A stretch of 64,000 nucleotides of DNA from Albifimbria verrucaria (lineage: Eukaryota > Ascomycota > Sordariomycetes > Hypocreales > Stachybotryaceae). The notes under the pieces were generated by a model, which was not told the DNA's origin, did not search any database, and saw only the letters and a program-made list of their open reading frames with translations. A program made the position numbers and the translations under genes. The DNA is taken from positions 4,030,001 through 4,094,000 of the forward strand of contig JAHREC010000049.1 in assembly GCA_020081605.1 (NCBI GenBank), in the 5' to 3' direction. Of this stretch, positions 34,701 through 48,700 are shown one piece after another (positions within the stretch are counted from its first letter, which is position 1; each line of letters starts with the position of its first letter).

Positions 34701-37393
34701 GTTGGCGCACGGCAACAAGGTGGTGTGAATCGTCTGATGGTTTCAGCGGATGCGTTGCTCAGCGAAACAATCTGGAAGAGGCGCTATGAGATTGTCCGCG
34801 CGGTTCGGGACGCGGGAGCTGACGTCGTTGGTCGTGAACAGAGCTGTGGAGGTGCACGTGAAATCGTGAAAAGATGAGCGGGCAGGACTAGTAATGATGT
34901 CGCACGGCCAAAAATCAGCTTCAAGCAGATGGAGTCAAGGGAAAACAACCTCGGCCAGGGACGTTACCTTCTTTTCCCTGCACAGGGGCGCGGTGGTGTC
35001 GTGAAGCAAGATGGGAGCAACCTGCGACACGGAGGGTTGGAAAAAGAGCTCCTGGTTCTGAAGCTGGTCAGTGGCTGGGACGAGACAAGGTCTTGCGTGA
35101 CGTGACGTGACGCTCGGAGCAGTTCGCTGCACTGCACTGCACTGTGGGGGAGATTGGTAGGAGGCAGGCAGGGTAGGTACCTGTACTGTGCTGTATTTAG
35201 AGCGTCAGTCGGCACTCGAAACGCTTGCATGTGAGCACCTGGAGAGGGTATGTAGGTACCTTGGTAGACAGCCGTTATCGAGAGGCACAGGCAGCCAGCA
35301 ACGATGGAAAATCAACCGTTGCAATGAGAGGGGAAATCCTCACAGAACAAAAAATAAAATTAAATAAAAACTCGGTGAAGAGGAGGAGGAGACGTCAAGC
35401 GGTTCCTCCAGCTAGCAGCTTGGAATTCGGAGCAGTGCTGGGTTTTGTTCTTCCTTATCGGATTACTTCATCATCCTGCATGTGAGTTTGTTGTGCGTGC
35501 TCTGCTGGGGATTGGAGCAATTCGATTGGATGACAAGCCCATGATGCATGCGACGTCATCGAGCCTCCCGATGTTTGGCCTGCTTCGAAACAGGCTTTGC
35601 TGTCCCATGGCCTATGGCAGCGCTGGCATGTGTCTGAAGGAGCCATCTGTACGCATCGTGTCCAGGCCCGTTATTGGTTATTCTCTGGATGGCCTTGTCC
35701 GTGGTTCTTCGCTAATGCTACAGCTACAGCGCCAGCCGAGGATATCGTCGGAGCTCCACTCCGGCCAAAACGTGAGACACAGACGTCAATAACAAAATAG
35801 GCTTGCAGGGAGCTAAGCTGGCGTGGGTGATTTAGAGCAACGACCACACCTCGCTATAGCCCAGCACCGACGTGTTGAAACGAAAATAATATGAATAACG
35901 GTCCCTGGTTCTCTCTCGCCCCGTGGCGTTGCAACGTACTGTAGTTCATGGTTTACACACAAACTTCGAGAAGTGGAATTGTGTCCACGTCTTGTTTTCT
36001 TTGTTAACAAATCAGCCCCATGCGAAGCTGGGCCTAGCCAAGCTCATCACCGATGATCGATGAGATAACAAAGGCCAGCTCCGCATGGCATCATGACATC
36101 AGCCGCAGACTAGTCATCCAACGTCACCTCATCCCCTCATACCGAGGGTCTGGTTGAGTGCAAAACACCAGGAAAACGGCATGGATCTAAGATCCGCACC
36201 GCTTTTATTATTTAAACTACATGTTCGGCAACGCTTTTTGACGCTTATATGTCACCGCATTGTCCACTGGTGGCTACTAAGCTCATCTCAGCGCCCTGTA
36301 GTTGGAAGAACTGCCTTCTCACGCAGGCAGCGTAGACGCCTGGCCCAGCTCTAACCTTGTCGTAACAGCCAAGCCCCGAACTAACGCTACCGTACTGCTT
36401 AACTGAATGCTTCTAGCCATGGCAGGTATCTGTTAACGGGGACCCTAGAGGCTAGAGAACGGAAACGGCGGTGGGTGAAAGAATTACGTGATCGCGTGTT
36501 GTTGATTTCAGGGTCCTGGGGGTGCCCAAGGTAAAGACATGTGAAAAGCTGAAGTCATCGACTCTTGAGATGATGACTACGTTTGGGTGCAAACGAAACA
36601 TGCGTCGAAATTTAGAATATTAGCGAGATTTAACATTACAACGGCAGATATACCAGGCTCATTGCATACATCCCCGGTGCCTAGCAACATAAAATTCACA
36701 GCAGTTACCTTGTAAATACAGCACTTGGGTGAATGCCTTTCCTTACCTCTCTCGTGTCATGTTGTGGTACCTACCAATTTTGGTTGGGTTTGGCTATCTG
36801 TATCGCTCAAGTACCCCAACCTTTCCAACGCACCAAAACGCCCACCAGTAGCCCTAAAATCGTTCCCGCCACAGACGCAAGGTACATGACCCCTACTTCG
36901 AAACGTGCCTGCCTGTCTCATGGCCACAGCACAGGCTAGGCTAAGGCAGGGTCGACCGCGGGGCTCCTTCTCACCCACTATTTTGTACGCACCCTTGGCA
37001 CCTTATTTGGTCTACGGTCTACCTTGCTGTCCCGGCCTTATCCTTATCAACACGGCCTTCAATTCCGAACATCGTCTTTGCGACCTATCCACTTCTCATC
37101 TCTCCTACATCTCACGCCGCACGACCTCCCAACACGCCAACGCTTCCACGAATCCGCATCCCCACCTATTTTATTCTTTCTTTGACGACTCCTGGGAAAT
37201 CCTACATCTTGCGAGCATCGCCACACCGAACCTTGCCATCGCAACTCTCCACCACGCCCCAAGCCTCTCCCGCTCTGGCACGTGCGTGCGGCTTCGCGAG
37301 CTCCCACTGCCCATGGTTGCAACCGCCTCCTTTCCCCGATAACGACCCTCGGTGGGCAACGACTGAGTCGCCGGTGCTGACGCCTCCGCCATC
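34701..37393. other. Divergent spacer between ER-protein and DOA10 genes
   Basis: It holds both promoters and leaders over 2.7 kb. Notable pieces are ACGTGACGTGACGCTCG near 35100, CACTGCACTGCACTG near 35133, an A-rich patch near 35346, and a C/T-rich leader from about 36,950 to 37,390 running into the DOA10 ATG. No gene was recognised; frames are short or compositional. Confidence 0.55.
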
Positions 37394-40300
37394 ATGGACG
37401 CCCCGACCTCCGGCCCCAAGATCAGGAACGGCATCCTCTACGCCTCCCATTCCGACGACCGTCCCTTCACATCCTCGCAGATCCACGATGCCGCCCCGGC
37501 CATCTGTCGCATATGTCGCGGCGAAGGAACGTCGGCCGAGCCGCTGTTCTACCCTTGCAAGTGCAGCGGCAGCATTAAATATGTTCATCAGGAATGCCTG
37601 ATGGAGTGGCTGTCCCACTCCCAGAAAAAGTATTGCGAGCTCTGCAAGACGCCCTTCCGCTTCACCAAGCTCTACGCCCCGGACATGCCCCAGTCATTGC
37701 CCGTACACGTCTTCCTCCAGCACGTCGCCAAGTACATGCTGCAGAACGTCCTGGTTTGGCTGCGCGCTGCTCTGGCATTCAGCGTCTGGATCTTCTGGCT
37801 GCCATACTTCATGCGCTCCGTTTGGAGCTTTCTCTTCTGGATCAGCGATGAGGGGCTTGGAAGCGGCCCTATGCTCCCTCGGATCAACGAGACTTTGGCT
37901 GAAGCGGCCTTGATCTCTTCCGCCCTTCTGGATGCCGGCACGTGCCCGGCCAGTCCCCTTCTGGAGCCCACTACGACTTCTGCTGTAGCTGCTCAAGCTG
38001 TGCTGGATGGTGTGAGCGGCCAAAACATCTCCGACTTCCTCATCCGCATGCTCCTCACTTCTCTCGGTATGCCTGCGCGTATGAGCCCCTCCGAAGTCGA
38101 AGCCGAAATGGCCGCCAATGTCTCCGCCGCACAGTACCCTGCCACCTCGTCTTCTCTTCTAAGTGAGGTTGAATTTATTCGCAAAATTGCTCGCACTCCA
38201 ACCCTTCACCGTACCTTGGTAGCGGTGCTTGAAGGGCAATTGATCACCGTGCTGGTCATTGTGTGCTTTATACTCATCATCTTGGTGCGGGATTATGTCG
38301 TCCAACAGCAACCCGAAGCCAACATGCGGGCTGCATTTCCCATTGCCGATGATGCACCCCAAGCTCCGGAACAGGCCCCTATGAACAACCCACAAGACGA
38401 AGGCCAAGAACCACTTGTCGATATTGGTACAGAATCGGATGAAGAGACCCTAGATGATGGTGATGATGATGGCCAAGGAGCCAGTCCGGCGGTGTTCTCC
38501 CTCCAGCTGATAACGAGAATGATGACGCGCAAGGTATGAGCGGCGATGCGGAGCACGCACCAAATATGGGCGGAGAATATGTCTATCGATCATCAGAGCC
38601 CAATCATCTACTCCCGAACCAAACGGTGATGGGGACAGAGCTAGTGTTGTCGACTATCTTCGCATCTACCGAGAAGCTGGTGGTGACCCTGAAAGAATTG
38701 TACAGATTGCCGAGCGTGAAGGACTGCGGGAGAAGCTCGACTACTGGATCGAGATGACTTTTAAAGATCGGGAACGAGCTGGTCATTCACGTCATTTCGA
38801 GTCAAACCTGGGCCAGTCATCTGGCCCGGTACGACCCGTAAGCCGCGATTCAAATGAGGAGACTTCTTCCAGCGCCGGTTTCACGCCTACCTCGAGCGAG
38901 CAATCTCAGGGAAATGGCTTGGACTCGTCCTTAGTGGCAGAAGCAGACAAAGGAAAAGAGACAGACCTGTCATTGACATCCCCAGACTCCATGATGTCTG
39001 CCCAGCGCAATTTCACTAGCGTTCCCAGCTCTTCCAGGTCTCGGGCAGTATCGGATGGGTCCATCAGGGTTAATACTGTGAATCCCCTTGCCAACAACAG
39101 CTGGACATTTGACGCTCTGCGGGATCATAGAGGATGACGATCAAGTCACCAGCTTCAGAGGTATTGACTCATCCTCGCCAGCCTATCCATTTCCCCTTCC
39201 TCACGAACGAGCCTTGGCCACGCCTGCAGTCGACACAGCCAACGAGTCCCTGGGCGATCCATCCAACGTCGACGAAGCCTCCCACCAAGGCACAGCGGGA
39301 GGAGCCCAGGATTTGTTGGATGCTGTTAATCAGCCTGCTACACCACAGGTGCAAGTCGTGGAACACGGGGTAGATGAAGAGCGTCCTGCTCCGGAAGCCC
39401 CCACTGGATTGGTCGGCCATGTCGCTCACTTCATGTGGGGCAATTTGGATGAGCACCAAATAGTAGAAAATGACCCGGCCGATGCTGGAGAGGTGGCTGC
39501 TGAGGACGATGCCAACGATGACGCGTGGGTTGACGAGCCGCTTGCGGCGCCTGGAGATCCGGATGCCGATGTCGCTGGGGAGGTGGACGGCGAAGCTCCT
39601 CCGCTCCTTGATCAGGAGGCTGTGGAGGACATGGAGGACTTTGAAGGCATCATGGAACTCATTGGCATGCGGGGTCCAATTGCAGGACTTTTTCAAAACG
39701 CCATCTTCTGTGCCGTCCTTGTCACAGTTACCATATTCGCATGCACATTCATTCCGTATAATATCGGACGGATCACCTTCTGGATCTTGGCGCATCCCAT
39801 ACGCCTTATTCGTATGCTCTTTGAGCTTTCAAAGCTTGTGCAGGATGCAGTTATTCTAGTCGCATGCTTCTGCTCGTGGTGCCTCATCAACTTTGTCGAT
39901 ATTTTCACGGCTCTTATCGGTGGCTTCATCGCAAACGAGGTAGTATTGCTACGCAAGGCCTCTTGGAACCTATGGGTGCGCGCCGGAACACGCGTGCTGA
40001 GCTACCTTGTCGACTTCCCCATTTCAGCCTCTGAAGTCCAAAACTTTTCTGCCATCAGCCATGAAGCCCTTATCACGGTGAAGGATCGCATCGGTGGTTG
40101 GTTCTTAGCCATCGAAAGCTTGTTCTTGTACATCGCAGGTGCCAGTGCCGAATCTGCAGGCACGTCTCTGTGGGGTGCAATTGTCTCGTCTTTCCAAGCG
40201 GCTGCTGGATATGCCACGACTCTGTTTTCCATTCTCATGAACCCCAGCTCCTGGGTTATCGACCTAGGGGCACGTGGAACGGGTTCCGTGATCAAACCTG

Positions 40301-42561
40301 AGTTGGCCCACTGGTCAAGCTTGGACCGCTTCTGGGCCATTCTCGCCGGCTATGTCACCATCTTCTTTATTGGTGCCATGTATCTCAAGCGAAACACGCC
40401 ATTTTCACGGAACAACTCAGTGGTTCACGCGTGGGAGACCCTCATCATCGACACGCTTCAACAGGCAAGTGGCATCATGAAGGTCATTCTCGTCATCAGT
40501 ATTGAGATGCTGGTCTTTCCACTTTATTGCGGCCTCCTGCTTGACGCTGCGCTGCTACCACTCTTCGAAGGCGCATCTTTCAGATCGCGGATGCTCTTCA
40601 CATACAACTACCCGCTGACATCGGTCTTTGTGCACTGGTTCGTTGGCACAGGTTACATGTTCCACTTTGCGCTGTTCGTATCCATGTGCCGCAAAATTAT
40701 GCGGCCCGGCGTGCTGTGTAAGTCCCCCCAAAGTTGTCGGAGTTCCTCTTGCTGACATGTTGATTTCCAGACTTCATCAGAGATCCTGATGATCCTGAGT
40801 TCCACCCTATTCGTGATGTCCTCGAGCGAACCCTTATCACACAACTAAGAAAGATTATGTTCTCTGCATTCGTGTACGGCGCACTGGTTATAGTATGCCT
40901 AGGCGGTGTGGTCTGGGGCCTCGCGTACTCGGTGTCGGATGTTCTCCCAATCCACTACTCGTCCAATGAGCCGGTACTAGAGTTCCCTGTGGATTTGTTG
41001 TTCTACAACTTCCTCATGCCGCTTGCTGTTAAGTTCTTCAAGCCGAGCGATGGTCTACAGATCATGTATACCTGGTGGTTCCGCAAATGCGCGCGTGGCC
41101 TTCGGTTGACATACTTCCTCTTCGGAGAGCGTCGCATCGACGAAGAGGGCACACTTCATCTCGCGGCCGGCTCGCCCAACCAGAACTTGCCAGCATACAG
41201 AAAGGTCCTCCTAGAGCTCGATAACGAGAAGGGTGTCATTCCAAAGACGTGGAGGGATACATTTGAGGGTGGCGACGCCAAGCCCAATCCATCAACAACA
41301 GCCTTGGAGGCGAGAGCCCAGAGAGAAACGAAGTCGGATCTCGTAGCCACAGGGAGCTAGTTAAGAGCGGAGAATTCGTGCGCGCGCCTGCTTCAGATCG
41401 CATCAAGATACCCAAGGGTAGACAGGTGTTCCTCCCAGTCAGCGAGCGTAACTGTCGCAAGGACGGCAAGCCGGACACGGATCTCTATAGCACTGAGCAG
41501 TATCAGATGGTGTATATGCCACCACGTTTCCGCCTCCGGGTATTCCTGTTCATCCTATTCATCTGGATGTTCGCGGCTGTCACAGGGTGGGCTTCACGAT
41601 CGTCCCGTTGGTGTTTGGCAGGAGACTCTTCAAGGTCCTCATCCCCGAACACATTCGCACCAACGACATTTACGCCTTCAGCATTGGTATCTACGTGCTG
41701 GGTACTGCAGCCTATAGCCTTATCCACCTGCAGAAGCTGTGGGAGAAGGTGCAGGGTTGGATTCAGGTGGCACAACAAGAGCGCGCAGAAGGCCGTGCCG
41801 GCGGACGCATCGCCACAGTCTGTCTCCGAGCAGCCAAGCTTGTATATGCCTACTTCTTCCTTTTGGTGGTATTCCCTCTCCTGCTTGCGGCCATATTGGA
41901 GTTGTACCTTTCGATACCACTAAACACATACATGAATCCTCCCACAGCAGCGTCGATAGAGGCCTTGCAGGGCGACAACAGTCACAACGGGCGGCACACA
42001 ATTCGCGTGATGCAGGTCTGGACGCTGGGGTTGCTGTACCTCAAGCTGGGAGCTAGGGCCATTACCTATCTACTGCCTGACAGTCGACTTGCCGTGGCGG
42101 TTCGCACTGTCTTGCGACGTGGCTGGCTCCGACCCAACATCAGCGTCCTCACGCGAGCATTCATCATACCTGGTCTCGTGATGGCCGGCATAGCGATCCT
42201 GGGGCCTCCTGCGGTGACCAAGGTGCTTCTCGACAAGGGAGTTTTCGCAAGCGCGGAGCCTGTGGCCAGCGAGGCGGCCGAGGCGGCGCGCGTGGCCATC
42301 ATTTACAGACAGGCGTACCCCGTGGCGGTGCTATTTGCGCTGCTGGTGCGGAATGCGGTGAGACTGGTGAAGGTGTTCAACGGGTGGACCGCGAGAATCC
42401 GAGACGAGGCGTACCTGATCGGGGAGAGGCTGCACAACTTTGGGGCGGCGACGGCGGGGACGAAGAAGGGAAAGGAAGTACGTGGAGAAACAGGGGTGCG
42501 AGGCTTTGATGAGAGAGAGGTCTACACGAAGGTGATGAAGGATGAAGAATTTTTATGGTAA
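37394..42561 (+). CDS. SSM4: Doa10/Ssm4 (MARCH6-type) ER ubiquitin ligase; about five frame breaks
   Basis: About 1,705 residues. Residues 38-85 form the RING-CH domain (CRICRGEG, YPCKCSGSIKYVHQECL, YCELC; C4HC3). Hydrophobic helices follow at once (VLVWLRAALAFSVWIFWLPY). A conserved cytosolic segment (VVDYLRIYREAGGDPERIVQ), acidic disordered linkers and many further membrane segments follow, including the TEB4/Doa10 region around FGRRLFKVLIP. It matches the multi-spanning ER-associated degradation ligase, normally about 14 helices, which ubiquitinates misfolded membrane and cytosolic proteins and sterol-pathway enzymes. One intron at 40718-40770 joins RPGVL to YFIRDPDD. Frame changes lie near 38490, 38622, 39115 (net +1, GGG run), 41345 and 41587 (G run after AAVTG). 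The ATG at 37394 follows a C/T-rich leader. Fungal-specific length and order are normal once joined. Confidence 0.9.
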
Positions 42562-43954
42562 TTTTTAGAAGCACAGCTATGGAATAGGTTTGGAGGTTAA
42601 GGCTGAGGCTGGGCTGGGCTGTCCACGAGGATGATGCATTGACGTGTTGTGGGTAAGGTGTGAAGCCTACCCTGTAGACAGCTATATTTTACGACAATAA
42701 CGAAGGTCAGTGGTGACTGGGTTGCTACGTACCAAAGAAGGGGTAATGCAGGAACAGCTAGAGCTTATTGTGTGTTCTACGTTGATTGGTGTGCCTTGGT
42801 CAGTTATGCGTTCTAGAGTCGGGTTGTGGTTGGGAGCTGTTGATGCTTGCATGATGGTTAAGGTAGTTAAGACTGGGTGCATGAAGGTGGGTTGAGAAGG
42901 GATTGTGTAAGAGGACGGGGGTTGGTTTATGGGAGAACTGTTTCAATGCCAGCATAATTTCGAGTCAGCCAAGTGGATTTTTATTTCTTAATGATTTGGG
43001 AAAAGAAGAGAAAAGAAAAAGAAGAAAAAGAAGAAGAAAAGGCTAAAAGAAATGGTGGAAATACAATACATGATAAATCGAGACATTAGTACTGTACAAT
43101 ATCTTGGTATGTTATGACCCATGCCACGAGTTCAGAGAAGAGAATACCTAGATACTGGTGACCATCACGTGCAAAGACAGAAGCAAGCTTGGGGAGTGAC
43201 AGCGAGCTTGAGTTGGCAGGTGGGGTGTTTTCTTTGGTTTTTGGGCTTCTCTTCAATGCTTCTTTCTTTATTTCTGCTCGATGCGGGCGGTTGCTCTGCT
43301 ACCACCGGCACCAAGCCCAATCGGGCATAGCCGCATAGCAGGGGACCGAGCGCAATCAACAATCCCAGCCATCTCCCCATCACAGGCACAAGCATCCCTC
43401 TCTCCCAAAACATCAAACCCGTTCGTCCACCACGGGGCCAGCGCAGCTTCTTGCGTCAGGTAAGGTAAGGTAAAAGGTAAAGGTATCCAGGTAAGTATAC
43501 CATCTCTGGCCCTCACCGTCGACGAGGGACCAGGATCCGCATCGCCGCCCCCGCAAGCTCTCCGTCTCAGCCCGTCACAAGCGCGCGGGTTTATGACGGT
43601 CAGGGAAGAGGGGTGATCACGAACAACGCCACCCTTTGGCATACAGAGGTGAGCGACGAGCCGACGACCTTGGTCATCTCTGAGCGGCAAGGCTGACGGT
43701 TGGGTTACGGTAGCACTGAAGGGACTCGCAGCCGTGACTTTTGCTTCACGGTTCGCCATCTTGGTCGCATCCCAGTCTCTGCGCAATTCAACAACAACAA
43801 CAACAATATCCACTTGACCGCCGCCCACTCGAAGCAGGCGACCAAAGTGCCATCACTAAAACACCCGGCTTCCATGCTTTCGCAGGGTTCACTTCTACGA
43901 AGCGCTCGATCAACCTAACTCGACGCCCGAAGCACCACCCCACACGCAGTCGCC
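42562..43954. other. Intergenic, DOA10 3' region and nudE promoter
   Basis: A purine-rich tract (AAAAGAAGAGAAAAGAAAAAG and on) lies at about 42,990-43,050, downstream of DOA10. Short GGTAA/AGGTA repeats occur near 43,458-43,495. The nudE leader, with AACAACAACAACAA at 43,790-43,805, ends at the ATG 43,955. No gene recognised. Confidence 0.5.
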
Positions 43955-45783
43955 ATGGCCGAACCTCCTCGTCGCCCCTGGCGAAGCCGCCAGCGCCGAG
44001 GATGCCCTCGCCTGGTACAAGCTGCAGTACGAACAGCTCGAGGGCGAGCTTGCCGAGTTCCGCGAGTCCAGCCGTGAGCTTGAGCAGGAGCTGGAGAAGG
44101 ATCTGGAGCGCATGGAGAAGCAGGAGAGGTCTCTACAAGAAAGGGCCGAGACACTGTCATTTGAGGTGGATGAGTGGAAGGTAAGCGCAAAAAATGCAAC
44201 TCGAATTACAGAGGCTTGTTTCGGAGGCTAACGGCACATCTGCTCGCAGAGGAAATACAAAGAGTCCAAGGCTGAGGCCAGCGCGGCCCAAAACTCGCTC
44301 GAGAAGGAAATCACCACCCTCCGCGACTCGAACCGCACCCTGCAGCTCAAGCTGAGGGACTCGGAGGTGGCCAACGACGACTTTGAGCGCCAGGCCCGCA
44401 ACACCACTTCCTCGCTCGAGGACATGGAGTCCAAGTACAATCAGGCCATCGAGCGTGCCGTCATGCTCGAGGAAGAAATCAAAATGGGCGAGCAGGAACG
44501 TGAGGGCCTGCGCATCGAGTCCCAGCGCCTGCGCGAGGAGCTGTCCGAGCTCAAGATCGAGGCCGAGGTGCTACAGGACAAGATCAAGAAGCAAGAGTCA
44601 AGGCACTTGTCTACCATTTCCACCGACGTCTCCATCCTCGAATCGCCTACCTTTGACAAGACCACCGAGGCCTCCCCAACTCGACTGCCAGCTCGCCCCT
44701 TGTTACCACGCCCCCGAGGCCAGGTCCGAGACATCCAACTCGCAGCACCAGGAGCCCCTGTCGCCACCCATGTCAGACGCCTCTGCTCACCTGCGCAAGT
44801 CGACCATCGGCCAGACACCGGGGCCCTGTCTCGTGCGGAAGCCACGCTTGCCATCTGTCGATACGGGCTCAACGGCGAAGCCCCGAGCCAAGCCTACCTC
44901 CTCTACTCGCCCTCCGACCGGACGGCCCTCGACCGGAGGCGCCCCGCTACGAACGCCCGCGAACCGATCTACTGCCAGCCGCGGGCACAAGATTCCCGCA
45001 TCCAACTCCCTCTCACACATTCGAACACTTACGGCGCAGATGCAGCGCCTCGAGGCCCGCGTGCACTCCGTCCGGTCCAGGCTTCCAGCCCCGACTCACA
45101 CACCTCCCCGTGCCTCGCCTCGTTCCGTCACCAATGTTCCTTCTACGGTCACGATTCGCTCTCGGAAACGCACTGGTGGATCTACGGCTTCATCTTCTGT
45201 AGCTGGCGATGACATCACACCTACCAACGGACAAACCTCCTCTCGACCCAGCCATACGCCTCGACTTAGTACGTCGGGCATCAGCAGGCTATCGTTTGGC
45301 CCGCTCCCCAACCGAGGCCCGGAGTCCGACGTCAGCCGACCTAGCTCGCGCGCCAGCATGTCGTCGTATGCCCGACCGCCGTCGCGTACCGAAATGATCC
45401 CCGCCGCGGCCCATGTCGCGCTCATCGCTCTCCGGTGCTCGCACGCCACTTGGTCGACCGCGTTCGTCAATGGGCGGTTCCTTGCACAGCCATTCCGTAA
45501 GCATGAGCCACCATATGGATCTGGAGGAAGAAGACGAGGGAGAGTTTCGCACTCAAGCCGGCGTGGGACCTACTCCAGACAGGAGATGGAGGCGGGCGCT
45601 AGCAGCATCCCCATGTCGAGCAACCGGCGGCAGAGCGGCGGCAGAAGAACCAGCACCGGCGGCGGGTTGTCTGGGATTCCACGACCGCCTAGCGCAATAG
45701 GCGGACGGAAGCTGAGCGATCTAGGGAGACGTACTAAAACATCTCCGCCCAGTGGCAAGCTCCGTTTGTCGTGGTCTCCTTGA
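43955..45783 (+). CDS. nudE: NudE/RO11-type dynein-LIS1 cofactor; about seven frame breaks
   Basis: About 588 residues. Exon 1 ends at 44180 (VDEWK) and exon 2 starts at 44250 (RKYKESK). The N-terminal half is a long coiled coil starting [20 protein letters not shown] and carrying the NudE/Ndel1 hallmark [40 protein letters not shown] and [16 protein letters not shown]. This helix binds LIS1 and dynein. The second half is Ser/Pro/Arg-rich and disordered, with the conserved [21 protein letters not shown] and [20 protein letters not shown] segments. Apparent single-base losses occur twice within 43,968-43,980, near 44,673 and 44,713, twice near 45,400-45,415, and near 45,555, nearly all in C runs. 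After joining, the order matches Neurospora RO11-type proteins. It acts in nuclear positioning and dynein transport. Confidence 0.9.
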
Positions 45784-48700
45784 AGGGACAAGCCTTTCTG
45801 TTCGATAAGAGTACAAATATTTTTGCAGAGGGTGTGCTGGCAGTACACACGCTCGTCTTATACCCTTTATTGCGTTTTCCTGGCGGGGCATTCAACGGCA
45901 CGGGAGGGTGGCATATCAGACGTAGGCGAAGGTGGTGTTATTTTGGGATGATGGAAAGATTCCGTTCTTTGGACTTGCTTTTCGGTTCTATTTCGTTGAA
46001 GCAAGTGGCATTGGGTCGCGGGACATTATGACTAAGAGATGGCATCTTTGTTTTGCGAGGGAGAGAGAGAGGGAAACGATTAATATATGGAGATGAAGGA
46101 GAGGAGGCAGTTATACCTGGGACACGGAGGACGAGTACCCGACTTGACCAAGAGCAGAGACATGCCTTGGCACCTGATATTATTTTTCTTTTGTTTTAGG
46201 AGACGGGATGGAGGAGCTATAGCAGGCCGGTAAAGGCATTAGAAGGTGCATATAGTCAATACAAGATCAAGAAACATTGTATGTGCCAGGAGAAATTGTG
46301 AACTGGAGCTGACGGTTGACATGTACATAAAACGCCGAGGAGATTTGCAAAGCCAAGTATGGACTATACGTGTGAACAGGCACTGTGATCTACACACACC
46401 TCGGGCATGCAGGACAGGGAGGGAACCAGTCACACGTGGAGAGGGTGTCTCTGGATGAGAAGGCCAGCGCAAGCTCCCACCGTGCGGAACCGGGACATAA
46501 GACGAAGCCACATGTAAGAGGTGGGACCAGACGAGAAGGGAACGCAGCGTAGGTAGCCCTGGGACGCTCGTATTGGGCGAGCATGGAAAAGCGGCAAGAA
46601 AAGGGATCCGAAGCCATGGAAGAGGCAGCAGGGAAAGGAACAAAAAGGATCAGAGAGAAACGTGGAGAAGCAGGCCTGGTGCAGGTATGAGTGCAAGTAT
46701 GGGAACCTGGGCTGGAAGGGAGGAAGAGGAGGGGACCGTGCTTGGAGGAGCTGAGTGAGGCTGGAGGGTATGTGGATGGTGCAGCCTCCGTGTAGCCGGG
46801 CCTGGGACGGAGGTCCGAAAATGGGAGAGGGAGAAATGGAGGGTCAAGAGAAGGCGGTTTGGGAGGTGTCGTTTGTTGCTAGAGCTCTTGACCAGTTTAC
46901 ATGTGACTCTCCCCTTGTTTTTTTCCTTCTTTTTTCCTTCTCTCTTTTGATTTCCAATTTCTTGTCTACGCATATCACGAAGCGGTGTGCATGTGTTGAG
47001 TCTCTGCTATCTGTGTTTAAGCATCGCGATAACAACAAGACGCAACGGAAGCACGGAGACGGGGACGGAGGTGGTGAGTCGGGTGGGACCCGCCTGGAAA
47101 GCAACTCTCCAAGGCCTAAGGCTAAGGTAGGCGGCTATGAGATACGGCTCAATGAGAAGCAGTGCAATTAAAAAAATTTAGAGAGAAGAGAAAAAAAGGA
47201 CCGCTGAGAGTACCGAGTACTTGTCGAAGTGCCGAAATGGGGCGGGTACAGGTGGGTAAAGGGTACGCGCGGGCCGCTATTTCCGCTGGGCGACGGAAGC
47301 GACATGTTGGGGATCTGCGACAGGGCTTGTACTTGTACATGTACCTGTACCTGTACCTGTGCAACCAGCCCTCGTCGCTCAGCAAGGGCACAGACGTAAG
47401 GTAGGGACAGGGACAGAACAGGCTCAGGGAACAGTACTGTACAGCAGAGAGGAGAGGCCCCGCGGGGTCCGTGGTTGCTGACGTAACGGCACAGCTATTG
47501 GGCTCCCCACAGAATGATGAATGATGTAGGGGCTAGAGCTGGATCGGGATTGGCATTGAACTCTCAACAATTGGGGGCCCTTTTGGGAATTTCCTTTTGG
47601 CGGTCTTTTTTTCTCTCTCTCTACTCTCCCATTTGCCCCAATTTCTTCCCGCTAGCCTGGGGAGGGGCGACTTTGCCGGGACGGACAGACCTGAACGAAT
47701 GAGTGAGTGAGTGAAATGGCCCTTGGCTCCATTACTGTAATTGCGCACCGCCAGCCAACCGACACCTCCTTACCTCTTCCTCCCTCCCTCCCTTTCCCCA
47801 AGAGCCTAGCTCTAGCTTCTGTACTATGTACAGGTTTCGAAAAAGTTGGGGAGGGGGCCGACTATCGATGGTCATTTGACCGTGAAGATCGGAACCGAGC
47901 CCAACCTTTCCCAGATCGTGACCATTTCGTTTCTGTCCTGTCTTTTTTAGTTTGCAGTAGTTTCCATTTTTTGGGGCCGCCCGAGAGAGAGAGGTAGGTA
48001 GGTAGTAGGTTGAGGGTCGAACGCTACAGACAGAGCACGCGAAAAGAGGGCGGGAGCTTCGGCCGCGCGCGCTGCGGGACGGAGACTAGGCCGGCTTGGG
48101 GCTGAGGGAGTTCGTCGGGCCGGGGAGAGGAATGCCACCAGGGCACCCGTACGGCGCAGGAGGAGGCCAGGACAGCACAGAAACAGGGGTTTGCGGTGGA
48201 GTGGAGGGGAAGAGGGTGAGGAGAGGATGGATGGGTTTACGGTTGTCGGGCCTGAGTCTTGGGGTTGCGGTGGGTTCGCTGGCTGGCCGGATGGGATACT
48301 ATGTAGATTGAGGGCGTGAAGATTGCATCTCCAGAGGCGTCTTCCGTTGTGCTATATGTTCATCCGGGCTTTGGGTCCATCGCGGTGGAGATGGGACTTG
48401 TGTGTCCTACGGACTTGCCTGCTTCCATCCTGCTCTGCTGTGCTGTGCTCTGCTCCGTCTCGACTCTCTGTTTTGTTGCTGTTTCTGCCATGCAATGCTC
48501 GGGGCCGAACTGTCTCAAATAGGAAACTCGGGGACCCAGCTGGTTGGTTCCCGTGGTTTCGCCTTGGACAGAGCCCCGGGGACGACAAAATCTGGCATGC
48601 AGCGCACGGCATCTCTGTGGTGACCGCGGAAAGGCCCGTGTAGCTGCCGTGCGAAGGCGACGGGAAATGACCGAGTAATTATACACAGGAGATGAGGGTG

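Noticed and set aside
43741..44184. Plus-strand 147-codon frame over the nudE start
   Set aside because: It is an off-frame shadow. The true NudE coiled coil is read in another frame once two C-run losses are allowed.
46911..46960. Poly-pyrimidine tract as a telomere or origin signal
   Set aside because: Simple T/C-rich sequence like many fungal promoters; no TTAGGG array or other origin feature.
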